From Bdellovibrionales bacterium (GTDB lineage Bacteria; Bdellovibrionota; Bdellovibrionia; Bdellovibrionales; UBA1609): DNA of 64,000 nucleotides. Where the stretch lies: the NCBI GenBank assembly GCA_019695175.1, contig JAIBAM010000007.1:28839-92838 (forward strand), given 5' to 3'. Below the pieces are notes generated by a model. That model made no database searches and was not told where the DNA came from. It saw only the letters and a list, made by a program, of their open reading frames with translations. Positions 41,778 to 49,902 of the stretch are shown here, one piece after another. The stretch's first letter is position 1; each line of letters starts with the position of its first letter. Made by a program: the position numbers and the translations under genes.

Positions 41778-43394
41778 GTGTTAAAATTAAGTAAAATTAA
41801 AAATTATTCTAGCGGAGCGTTTTTCGTTGCGGCGGGAATATTTTTAAGTCGAATCTCAGGATTGATTCGGGAAAGAGTATTTGCTCATTTTTTTGGCAAT
41901 TCCGATGTGGCTGATGCTTTTAAGGCGGCACTAAAGGTTCCTAATTTTTTACAAAACCTTTTTGGTGAAGGAGTTCTTTCGGCCTCTTTCATACCAGTTT
42001 ACGCACAAAAGTTAGCAGAAGGAAACGTTGAAGAAGCTCGTAAAATTGCATCAACAATTTTTGTTTTATTAACAGTTATTGTTTCTCTTTTAACCCTTTT
42101 TGGGATTTATGCAACTCCGGGACTTATACACTTTATTGCTCCAGGTTTTGAAGATGATAAAAAAGCTTTAACTATTAAATTAGTTCGCATTTTATTTCCA
42201 GGGACTGGATTGTTGGTTCTTTCTGCATGGTGCCTTGGAATTTTAAACAGTTTTGGTCGATTTTTTTTAAGTTATGTGGCCCCCGTTGTCTGGAATTTAA
42301 CTATTATTTTCACCTTAATTTTTGCCAATGTAACCAAAGGGAGAAGTTCTGAAGAACTGGTGCTTTATTCAGCTTGGGGATTGGTACTGGGAAGTTTCTT
42401 ACAGTTGGCGGTACAGTGGCCCGCCGCGATTCAGTTAGCAGGTCCTTTATTTTTAAACCGCAAAGAGCGTTTATTTGCACCCAAACATCATTCGGTTCAG
42501 CTTATTTTAAAGAACTTTGGACCCGCCGTATTGGGACGGGGAGTGGTACAGATCAGCGCCTATGTGGATAATATCATTGCAAGCTTTCTCCCCTCGGGGG
42601 CAGTTTCAGCACTGGGATTTGCACAACAAATCTATCTTTTACCAGTTTCTTTATTTGCTATGAGTATTTCTGCGGCCGAACTGCCAAACTTTTCCTCCAC
42701 AACAGGGACAACTGAGGAAATTTATAAATATTTACGACAAAAATTGGAGATGGCCCTTCGTAAAGTAGCATTTTTGGTTGTTCCCAGTGTTTTTGCCCTT
42801 ATTTTTTTGGGAGATAGAATCGTTGCATTGCTTTATCAAACAGGGCGTTTTGATGAAAGTAGCACTCTTTATGTGAGTCAGGTCCTGATTGGATATGCCT
42901 TGGGTTTATTTGCAAGCACTCAGAGTCGGATTTATGCCTCCGTATTTTATTCACTAAAAGAGGCTCGAATTCCATTAAACTATGCTCTTTATCGAGTTCT
43001 ATTTTCTACCGTTCTAGGTGTTTTTTTTGCGATTTATATTCCTGTCTATTTTAAAATTTCTGCCCAGTGGGGTACATTGGGAATTACTTTAGCTACCTCC
43101 TTATCCGGATGGATCGAATATTTTTTATTAAGAAATCGAACTCAAAAAAAAATTGGTATTGTTCCATGGAGTAAGAATTTTTATTTGCGAATATTTTTCG
43201 CATCATTTTTTGCTACAGGGGTAGGGCTCCTTGTGAAAGAATTTCTTGTGAAACATAAAAATCTTTTTCCGATGATCTCATCAATTGTGATTATAGGCAT
43301 GTTTGGAATTACTTATTTGTCTTTATGCTATTTTTTGGATTTGGCTGAAGTAAAAAAAAACATCAAGTTTAAGAAAATTAAATTTAAAAAATAA
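41778..43394 (+). CDS. murJ: Lipid II flippase MurJ
   Basis: A 538-residue polytopic membrane protein of the MOP superfamily moving lipid II across the inner membrane for peptidoglycan synthesis. The N-terminal block LSRISGLIRERVFAHFFGNS, then VPNFLQNLFGEGVLSASFIPVY, is diagnostic. About 14 membrane segments. GTG start at 41778 after CAAGGG. The C-terminus is Lys-rich. Confidence 0.95.
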   Translation: MLKLSKIKNYSSGAFFVAAGIFLSRISGLIRERVFAHFFGNSDVADAFKAALKVPNFLQNLFGEGVLSASFIPVYAQKLAEGNVEEARKIASTIFVLLTVIVSLLTLFGIYATPGLIHFIAPGFEDDKKALTIKLVRILFPGTGLLVLSAWCLGILNSFGRFFLSYVAPVVWNLTIIFTLIFANVTKGRSSEELVLYSAWGLVLGSFLQLAVQWPAAIQLAGPLFLNRKERLFAPKHHSVQLILKNFGPAVLGRGVVQISAYVDNIIASFLPSGAVSALGFAQQIYLLPVSLFAMSISAAELPNFSSTTGTTEEIYKYLRQKLEMALRKVAFLVVPSVFALIFLGDRIVALLYQTGRFDESSTLYVSQVLIGYALGLFASTQSRIYASVFYSLKEARIPLNYALYRVLFSTVLGVFFAIYIPVYFKISAQWGTLGITLATSLSGWIEYFLLRNRTQKKIGIVPWSKNFYLRIFFASFFATGVGLLVKEFLVKHKNLFPMISSIVIIGMFGITYLSLCYFLDLAEVKKNIKFKKIKFKK

Positions 43395-43450
43395 ATTAGA
43401 AAATTTTCTTAGGGGAATTGATCTCCGATTAAACTCTTGTAAAACGACCC

Positions 43451-44533
43451 CTACTTTTCATTTTTTTCAAAATATTTTTTGTAAATGTCTTCCCCAAAAA
43501 TATTCATTTCGTCTTGGGTAGGTTTTTTCTTGGGCTCTTCTGAAGGAGCTTTGTTGTAGAGTTGGGCTACGATGGATTTATTGAGCTGATCTATACTTTG
43601 AACATGCTGGATGTCGACATCTTTAAGTAACTTTGGATTTTCCTGTTTGATGTCTGCAATGACTGATGATAAAGTTTTTTTATTTAATTTTTCCAACTCA
43701 TTTTTAGTTTCCAAAGGCAAGCTATCCAATTCTTTTTTTTCGATTTGAATATTCGTTATAGATTGAACTTGAAGGAGCTGTTCTTTGGTGGCAGCTTTTA
43801 TAGCTAAATGAGGTGGTGGTGCACTTTCTGTGGGTTGTTTTTGTGGGGTTCCATTTGGTTCAATGGTTTTTTCAGTAGTTAATATGGGAGTTATGTTTCC
43901 TGAAAATCCAGAACGCACCATGATTTCATTTTTGAAAGAGAGGGGATTTTTATTTTCTCTTTCATTATTTTTGCTGTGACTTTGTAAAGCCACAGCTCCA
44001 CGTAAAACAGTAACTTGAAAACCCTGAGTTGCGGACTCAGACACAAAAAAATCGGTGCCACGAACTCCTGCTGTTGCAGCTTGGGTCTTTACTTCCATTT
44101 GATTTCTGGGGCCTGATTTGGAGATAAGCGCTCGCATTTTACCATAGTACAAGTCAATTTTAGAAGGTTGGTTTTTTTGATTTTCAGTGGCTTCGGGAAG
44201 AGAGAGGGAGGAACCAGGTCCTATGGATAATTGGTCACCATTTTTATAAACAATTTTCGCATGACCATCGGGGCCAGTTTGAACAATGTCACGGGCTTTT
44301 ATTTTTTGACCAATTTTGGCTTTGGTCCAAAAGTAGTTTTTTCCTTCGTAATGAGCTTGAGGAAATAAATTTTGTTTTTCTTTAGATTTCTTTTCAAAGA
44401 GGGTTCGAACATCCCCCTTTGTAGCTAAAAAAGTGGCTTCATTGACTTGACTCCAAGTAGGGCAAAGGTTGAAAAAAAAACTGAAGCTGAAGATCAATAT
44501 GAATAAACAAAGTTTATAAATTGTAAAGCTCAT
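43451..44533 (-). CDS. Exported FecR-domain protein
   Basis: About 360 residues from ATG 44533 (AGAGGA upstream; the frame itself is open to 44581). A signal peptide (residues about 1-25) is followed by a FecR domain: DIVQTGPDGHAKIVYKNGDQL, LSIGPGSSLSL, and the end block TQAATAGVRGTDFFVS. The C-terminal 180 residues are Gln/Lys/Pro-rich and probably disordered or helical. No sigma factor or TonB receptor gene is adjacent, so it is not a classical iron-signalling FecR but a periplasmic protein using this fold. Convergent with murJ. Confidence 0.82.
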   Translation of the reverse strand: MSFTIYKLCLFILIFSFSFFFNLCPTWSQVNEATFLATKGDVRTLFEKKSKEKQNLFPQAHYEGKNYFWTKAKIGQKIKARDIVQTGPDGHAKIVYKNGDQLSIGPGSSLSLPEATENQKNQPSKIDLYYGKMRALISKSGPRNQMEVKTQAATAGVRGTDFFVSESATQGFQVTVLRGAVALQSHSKNNERENKNPLSFKNEIMVRSGFSGNITPILTTEKTIEPNGTPQKQPTESAPPPHLAIKAATKEQLLQVQSITNIQIEKKELDSLPLETKNELEKLNKKTLSSVIADIKQENPKLLKDVDIQHVQSIDQLNKSIVAQLYNKAPSEEPKKKPTQDEMNIFGEDIYKKYFEKNEK

Positions 44534-44883
44534 GATTCCTCTTAGGGTAACCAATTTTGAATAATTAATAAAAGCACACATCTCTAAAAACTTTTAATCA
44601 ACGTTCAAGGAATGCTACCTTATGATCTGCAGAGATTTGATCTCTGTCAATTTATGTTAGAAAGACCCTCTGCTATTATCCTCGAACAAGATTTATAGAT
44701 CTTAGTCCAGTTCTTAAAAATACATCTGTGGATAAATTTTAAAAATCTGTTCAAAGGTGTGATGACATGAGGACTTGGGTTTGTTTGTTTTGATTTTAAA
44801 GTGATAGACAATTCGTCCTTCTTAACCGTAATCTTTGATTGGAACTTACTTGTGTTTTGTGACTTGTATTTTGTGGGAGGATT
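44534..44883. other. Divergent intergenic region with a perfect hairpin
   Basis: 350 nt between divergent genes. It holds a 7-bp perfect hairpin CAGAGAT-TTG-ATCTCTG at 44630-44646 without T-tract, which could be an operator or RNA hairpin. GTGGGAGG at 44874-44881 is the ribosome binding site of the next gene. No other signal recognised. Confidence 0.45.
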
Positions 44884-45648
44884 ATGACCTTTAATATTAC
44901 ATTATGTATTTTTGTTTATTTATTTGTTCCAGCGGCTATGGCGCAAAAATCAAGTTCACCTTCGAGTTCGACAGAACAAGAGAGTGGTAAATCGCTCCAC
45001 TATCCTGAATTAGAGGTGACACCAAGGGCGAGTGAGCGATTGAGGATTGAAGCGGAAAGGGAAAAAAAGGGATTGGAACCTTGGAAGGTTCATTGGGCCA
45101 TTGAAGCTTCAGCTCTTTCAACTCTTGTGGCCGGGGTGACAGCTTATGATCGACCCGAAGGTACAGAGCAAAGCCGTCGTGATAATAATAAATGGGCTTC
45201 ACAAGCAGCTATTGGAGTTGGCCTTGGGTGGTTAGCGATTACAAGTTATGCGGCACTGAATTACCGACCCTACAAGCGAGGATATTTGGAGTATATGTCT
45301 CGACCCAAACAGACTTTACGTGAACAACTGATAACTGAAAGAATGGCTGAGGAAGCTTTAGAAACTCCAGCTCAGTTTGGAAGAGTGATGCAGTGGCTTT
45401 CAGTAGCAACGAATTTAGGAGCTTCTACTTATATAGTTTCTACTAGTGCCAGAGAAGGACGAATCATGGGGTTTATTTCTGGAATCGTCTCATTCTCACC
45501 TCTTTTATTTCCTTCACGGTGGCAGGTGGTGGAGGGACAGCACCAAATCTATAAAAAGAAGATCTACGGGCCAGTGGCTCAGTTTGGCTTAAACCCAGAT
45601 TCAAGAGGGAAGTTGATTCCTATGTGGGGACTCTCATTTAATTGGTAG
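44884..45648 (+). CDS. Exported or membrane protein of unknown function
   Basis: 254 residues with a signal peptide (about 1-20, AMA-Q). A polar stretch precedes two or three hydrophobic segments: near 75-90 (IEASALSTLVAGVTAY), 105-125 (AIGVGLGWLAITSYAALNY) and 170-210 (IMGFISGIVSFSPLLF). It could be an envelope membrane protein or a short barrel. Not recognised. Good ribosome binding site. Its 3' end overlaps the convergent gene by 11 nt. Confidence 0.68.
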   Translation: MTFNITLCIFVYLFVPAAMAQKSSSPSSSTEQESGKSLHYPELEVTPRASERLRIEAEREKKGLEPWKVHWAIEASALSTLVAGVTAYDRPEGTEQSRRDNNKWASQAAIGVGLGWLAITSYAALNYRPYKRGYLEYMSRPKQTLREQLITERMAEEALETPAQFGRVMQWLSVATNLGASTYIVSTSAREGRIMGFISGIVSFSPLLFPSRWQVVEGQHQIYKKKIYGPVAQFGLNPDSRGKLIPMWGLSFNW

Positions 45649-46489
45649 AGGCCGGTAGGCGCAGATCATTGGTGGAACCAGTGATGGGATAGGTGCGAGA
45701 AGCAAGAAGCGAAGCAAATTGAAGCGCCTTTCCTGAAGAGTAACTCATGCCGTTTTGTTTGATGGCATAGCGATAAGCCAAAATGAAATTTTGTGATGCT
45801 TTGGGGCCCATTGCGACAATTTTCTGTGCCCAAGAGATGGCCTCGATAAGGGGCATTTTTAAAGTGGATTCATTGGTTAAAAATTCAAAAGTATCTTTAA
45901 AAACATTGGCCATTGATTCTGCATAAAGTTCACCACTTAAGGTCACTTTATGGGCTAGACTGGCACAGTTTTTTATGGGTAGGTTAAGGCCATTTTGTGA
46001 AAGGCAAAATTGACTGAGCTCAGAGAAATCTTTAAGGGCGAGTTTGACGTTCCCTTTGAAGGAAAGGGAAAGGTCCGTCGCCATCTGCACAGAGGTTTGC
46101 AGATCTAAGTCCAGATGATCCCTCAAGTAAGAATGTTGGAAAACACCTAAAAAAGAGTCTGCGTAGTTATCATCTTTTTTTGCTATGGAAAGGGCTAACT
46201 TCAAGCTATCAGCTCCAGACAGCTCGACTTTCGTAAGGGATTGAAAAACTCTTATAAACCTTTTTGCCGCCCCTGTGCATCCCGTTGAGACCTCGTGGGA
46301 TATTTCAGTAATTTTCTCAGGTGAAAGAGACAATTCTTTTTTTTCACTCAGGTAATTTTGGGTAGTGATAAATTCTCTTGCAGTCTGGCAACTTAGTTTT
46401 TCAGTAAGAGCTTGTTGCGCATGGATTGGATCAGACAATGGAAGAATTAAAGACAGGCAAATAAAAAAAGTGAATTTTGAAATATTCAT
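45638..46489 (-). CDS. Exported helical protein of unknown function
   Basis: About 283 residues from ATG 46489 (the frame is open to 46516). Signal peptide ends near IHAQQ. The mature part is helical with repeating patterns in which a Ser/Leu-Ala helix is followed by F..F or FKD (e.g. SLKLALSIAKKDDNYADSFL; ALKDFSELSQFCL), suggesting an alpha-repeat fold. Four Cys, possibly disulfide-bonded. Family not recognised. Convergent with the previous gene. Confidence 0.7.
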   Translation of the reverse strand: MNISKFTFFICLSLILPLSDPIHAQQALTEKLSCQTAREFITTQNYLSEKKELSLSPEKITEISHEVSTGCTGAAKRFIRVFQSLTKVELSGADSLKLALSIAKKDDNYADSFLGVFQHSYLRDHLDLDLQTSVQMATDLSLSFKGNVKLALKDFSELSQFCLSQNGLNLPIKNCASLAHKVTLSGELYAESMANVFKDTFEFLTNESTLKMPLIEAISWAQKIVAMGPKASQNFILAYRYAIKQNGMSYSSGKALQFASLLASRTYPITGSTNDLRLPASTN

Positions 46490-46809
46490 GTTCTTTCTTT
46501 CGGCTCGAGCTTTCAAAAGCTGAAGACTCTTCAGGAGTCGAGTGAGGTCAGAAATTAGGGTTGAATTTCCTTTTCAATTTTTTGAGTTTTATAACTTTTA
46601 ATGGGTAAGATAACTTTTTTTAACTAGTCAAAATTACAGGTAAAACTTATGATTTTAAGTGGAGACTCAAAAAGAGTGCTGTCGAGGCAGGATTTATGTG
46701 TCAATTAAATTAATTAGATATGATATGGGGGGATTGAAGAAAGTAACAAAATACAGTATACCTGGTGGGTCCATTTCTAATGATTATTTGAAAAGTTGGA
46801 GGTTTTTTT
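46490..46809. other. Intergenic region, no recognised element
   Basis: 320 nt, AT-rich, between divergent genes. The only clear element is TTGGAGGT (46796-46803), the ribosome binding site for the next gene. An ORF from 46659 reads through it but has no supporting signal. Confidence 0.4.
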
Positions 46810-47247
46810 GTGTTAGACAACATGGAGTACTTAAAGCAGCAGAGTAAAGAGCATCTTCTGATACAACCAGATCCAGAGGACGATTTGCATTGGATCGATT
46901 CCATTGAAAACATTTTAGATTTGGGAGAAGGGCAGTACCCTAAATTTACTTTAGCTAAAAATAAAGCTCGTTTTTTACGCATGTTGAGTTGGTACAAAAC
47001 AAAAGAAGATTGGTTGGAAGTGGCTCCGCTCAGTGGTGCGAGTAAGCTTTTTAAGCAGCAAACAAAAGAGCTAGAAGGGATCAGATCCCATAAATTGGAT
47101 TATGAAATGGAACTGGAAACTGGAACGCTCACTCCTTCGCAAAGATCTTACCGTCGTGACGAGTTGAAAATGTGTAAAGTTCATGAAAAAATGGCGGTTC
47201 ATTTGATCGCAAAAATGCAGATAAAAATTAAGTCGGGGCGTAGGTAA
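46810..47247 (+). CDS. Small cytoplasmic protein of unknown function
   Basis: 145 residues from GTG 46810, chosen because GGAGGT lies six bases upstream; ATG 46822 is the alternative. No signal peptide. Charged and mainly helical, with acidic N-terminus (PDPEDDLHWIDSIENIL) and basic C-terminus (KMQIKIKSGRR). Not recognised. Located upstream of a Fis-type regulator gene but separated by 291 nt. Confidence 0.65.
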   Translation: MLDNMEYLKQQSKEHLLIQPDPEDDLHWIDSIENILDLGEGQYPKFTLAKNKARFLRMLSWYKTKEDWLEVAPLSGASKLFKQQTKELEGIRSHKLDYEMELETGTLTPSQRSYRRDELKMCKVHEKMAVHLIAKMQIKIKSGRR

Positions 47248-47538
47248 CTTCTCTTATAAAAGTCTTCTTAAATAACACTGAAGAGCCCGTTTGTAGATGC
47301 GGCATCAGCTTCTGCTGGGGCTTGGAAGTTTTTTATGTTCTTAAATCATGATTGCCAGTTGGTGTTGTGGTCATAACGAAAATTATGCTATGCATTAATT
47401 TTATTTTAAAATAATTTCAACAGGTTAGATGGTTTCTCCCTGGTCTAGGAAAAAAAGTCCTCATTTTCTCAGTATGGGCCGCCGATAGGTTTATAGGTGG
47501 ATCTAAAAGTGGATCCTCATAATCTTGGAGGTATATTC

Positions 47539-47982
47539 ATGGCACGTCCATTAATGATAATGGTAAGTGACAATCGTGATCATTGGGAAAAAATGAAAAC
47601 ATATGGTTTGAGTCAAGGGTACTCCGTGCAATGTTATACCGTTGCAGAGTGGGGCAGAGGGTTAGGTGATGGAAGCTTTCGGCAAAACATAGGGGCGGAT
47701 ATGCAGACTTCCCTTGCTGTTGGTTCCAGCCCTTTGGATTCAGGTGCCAAAATTTTACAGTTTCCTGTTGGAGGCATGTCTGGTGATAGCTTGGACAAAA
47801 AAGTTCGTACCATTAATGAACTGGAAAGTGTCGCTATTGAAGATGCCATTAATGAATACGAGGGAAATTTAACTGAAGCGGCTAAAGCTCTTGGTATTGG
47901 TAGAGCCACTTTGTATCGCAAAGTTAAGCAGTATAACATTGATCCAACATTGGCGCGGAAAAAACGCGGGCTTGCTGCTTAG
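47539..47982 (+). CDS. Fis-family helix-turn-helix regulator with receiver-like N-terminus
   Basis: 147 residues from ATG 47539 (GGAGGT seven bases upstream; the frame is open to 47497). The C-terminal 45 residues are a Fis/NtrC-type HTH: EDAINEYEGNLTEAAKALGI then GRATLYRKVKQYNI. The N-terminal 90 residues begin PLMIMVSDNRDHWEKMKTYG, which resembles the first strand of a response-regulator receiver, but acceptor Asp and Lys motifs are not clear. Possibly a degenerate receiver-Fis protein; regulated genes unknown. Confidence 0.8.
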   Translation: MARPLMIMVSDNRDHWEKMKTYGLSQGYSVQCYTVAEWGRGLGDGSFRQNIGADMQTSLAVGSSPLDSGAKILQFPVGGMSGDSLDKKVRTINELESVAIEDAINEYEGNLTEAAKALGIGRATLYRKVKQYNIDPTLARKKRGLAA

Positions 47983-47991
47983 AGATTTTAT

Positions 47992-48678
47992 TTAGTTTTT
48001 ACTCTTCTTTTCTTCGATTTTACGAAGTCGACTTTCCACCGCTTGACCAACGGTGGATCGATCGATGGGTGAAGCAGCGACAGTTTTGTTCGTTCCATCG
48101 GAATAATTATGGGATTGAAGATATTTTTTTGGCTCAATAGGGTTGTTAAATGGTGACTTATCAAGATAGTTACCAATAAAACTAACAATGTTTTTATCCA
48201 ACTCTGAGATTTCTTTTAAAGTGAGAGATAAGGATGTGGATTGCCGCCACATATTTTGATTTTCATTGTTACTGAGCAAATCAACTTTTGCCATTTCACT
48301 TAATTGGTTTTGAAAAAATTGACGTAATTCTGAACCCTCATATTTGCTATCAACTATGAAGATTAAACGATCTAAGAAAGAAACCCTGAGTACCTGTTCT
48401 TTTCTGGAAGCTCGCAAAGATTCAATTTTATTAATTCGATCTTTTGAATTATTTTGAGAATAAATAAATATAGTTTCTGTTCCAGTAGAAATAAGGTCTT
48501 TAATGGATTGATCTGTTTTCTCCAATTGACTTAAATATTTTTTCTTAAGGTCCTTTAAACTCTCTATAACGGAGGCTTTGTCAAGAGCCATGGATGACGA
48601 TGGAATCCAAAGGAGCCCAATCACTAATCTAACAGCCAAGAGCTTAAATTTATAATTTTGAGGCTGTTTGAGATTCAT
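47992..48678 (-). CDS. Exported coiled-coil protein of unknown function
   Basis: About 228 residues. N-terminal signal sequence (LLAVRLVIGLLWIPSSSMA) and a helical, Lys/Glu/Ser-rich mature part (e.g. SLKDLKKKYLSQLEKTDQSI). ATG 48678 is taken as start; another lies at 48684. The C-terminus is basic. Not recognised. Convergent with the Fis-type gene, nine bases apart. Confidence 0.65.
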   Translation of the reverse strand: MNLKQPQNYKFKLLAVRLVIGLLWIPSSSMALDKASVIESLKDLKKKYLSQLEKTDQSIKDLISTGTETIFIYSQNNSKDRINKIESLRASRKEQVLRVSFLDRLIFIVDSKYEGSELRQFFQNQLSEMAKVDLLSNNENQNMWRQSTSLSLTLKEISELDKNIVSFIGNYLDKSPFNNPIEPKKYLQSHNYSDGTNKTVAASPIDRSTVGQAVESRLRKIEEKKSKN

Positions 48679-48996
48679 TCGCAATCCCTTTGGTCTCCAA
48701 AGTTAAAAAATGAGAAACCTGGGGCCATTTGAGCCCCTTCTTTATAGCACAGCAATATTGAGGCCAAAATAGCAAAGTTTTTATTTTTCCAGCTAAGTAG
48801 TTGAAGTCTAAATATGAGGGAAAGGATTCTAATGAAGATAATTTCTCTGAAATTTATATATTCGGGTGACAAATTTTATGGGGATGGTGTTTAAAAGTTT
48901 TCCAGTCTTGGGTTTACTTCATATTTGAACCGTTTTTATGCGAACAAAAAATTAAGAGAGGAAAAATGGTTATTTTGCGTTTTTTTTTGTTAAAAG

Positions 48997-49034
48997 TATA
49001 GTGGACCCATTGTCTAGACAATAGGTCCACTATA
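48997..49034. repeat. 38-bp near-perfect palindrome
   Basis: TATAGTGGACC-C-ATTGTCTAGACAAT-A-GGTCCACTATA: 18 of 19 base pairs match, with no loop and the centre at TCTAGA. It lies about 80 nt upstream of the tonB-like start. It could be an operator or a mobile-element relic; a T/A-rich flank would also allow it to act as a terminator of leftward transcription. Confidence 0.9.
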
Positions 49035-49085
49035 AAGATCTAAGCACTCAGTTGGAAATAAAGATCTAAGCACTCGGTTGGAAAT
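49034..49085 (+). repeat. 26-bp tandem duplication
   Basis: Two head-to-tail copies of a 26-bp unit (AAAGATCTAAGCACTC, A or G, GTTGGAAAT), differing by one base. Directly adjoins the palindrome and ends about 30 nt before the tonB-like ATG. Confidence 0.95.
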
Positions 49086-49115
49086 GTTGCCCCAGTTGTG
49101 CTACTGATTCACTTA

Positions 49116-49820
49116 ATGAATCAAAAAAATGATCACAATGTCCTTTACTTATTATTCAGCCTTGGTTTGCATCTGATTTTGTTTGTTACTTTATTGTTTT
49201 TTGCTGTGTCATCTCAAGTTTCAGAAGTTGGTGGGTCAGCAAAGGGCATTCAGGTTGAACTTCGGTCACAAGCATCTAAAAATTCCCGGGGGATGGTAAA
49301 GGGTGAAATTGTTCCGTTGCGGACAGTTAGGAGTAAAAAATTAATTTTTCCTCTCAAATCTTCTGAGCAAACAAATATTGAAATGAGTTCAGAAATTTCC
49401 AAGTCAAAATCAAGTCTCTTTGATGCAGAAAAGCCTGAACTATTAGAGTCATCTACTTCGCAAGAGGTTGGCTTTTCTGACTTACAGAATTTGTCTTATT
49501 CTGGCGGTGACGGGGATCCATCAAGTCGGGAGCAAAGTTACTTAACTATGGTTAGAGAGCTGGTGAGCCAATATCAAAACTACCCCAGATCTTCAAGAGT
49601 GTTCGGAGAGGAAGGATTGGTAAGACTTCTTTTGGTTATTGAGAGGGATGGGTCTTTAGTTAAAATAGAAGTGGTGGGCAAGACATTGTTTGACAGGTTA
49701 AATAAAGCAGCGATTGCGGCGGCGGCAAGAGCCGCCCCATTCCCACCTTTCCCCAAAGAGGTTCCCTTTCGTTCTTGGCATATTTTGCTTCCAATCAAGT
49801 TTGTTTTGACGAAGAACTAA
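49116..49820 (+). CDS. TonB-family energy transducer-like protein
   Basis: About 234 residues from ATG 49116 (GTG 49098 is possible; neither has a good ribosome binding site). A short cytoplasmic tail and one membrane helix (about 9-32) lead into a Ser/Lys-rich periplasmic linker. The C-terminal 90 residues match a TonB C-terminal domain: YPRSSRVFGEEGLVRLLLVI, DGSLVKIEVVGKTLFDRLNK, AAFPPFPKE-like Pro cluster. TonB couples inner-membrane proton force to outer-membrane receptors. No exbB/exbD or receptor is adjacent. Confidence 0.82.
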   Translation: MNQKNDHNVLYLLFSLGLHLILFVTLLFFAVSSQVSEVGGSAKGIQVELRSQASKNSRGMVKGEIVPLRTVRSKKLIFPLKSSEQTNIEMSSEISKSKSSLFDAEKPELLESSTSQEVGFSDLQNLSYSGGDGDPSSREQSYLTMVRELVSQYQNYPRSSRVFGEEGLVRLLLVIERDGSLVKIEVVGKTLFDRLNKAAIAAAARAAPFPPFPKEVPFRSWHILLPIKFVLTKN

Positions 49821-49902
49821 TAGATATAAAATAGAGTCTTAGAGAAAAAATAAGTTCTAGTGAAGGTTAGGTCCTTCACTAGAACTTATGAATCAAATAA
49901 AA

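Larger units (their letters stand above)
48679..49115. other. Intergenic region before the tonB-like gene
   Basis: About 435 nt between divergent genes. The left 300 nt are AT-rich with no recognised element. The right part carries the palindrome and tandem repeat listed separately. Confidence 0.5.
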
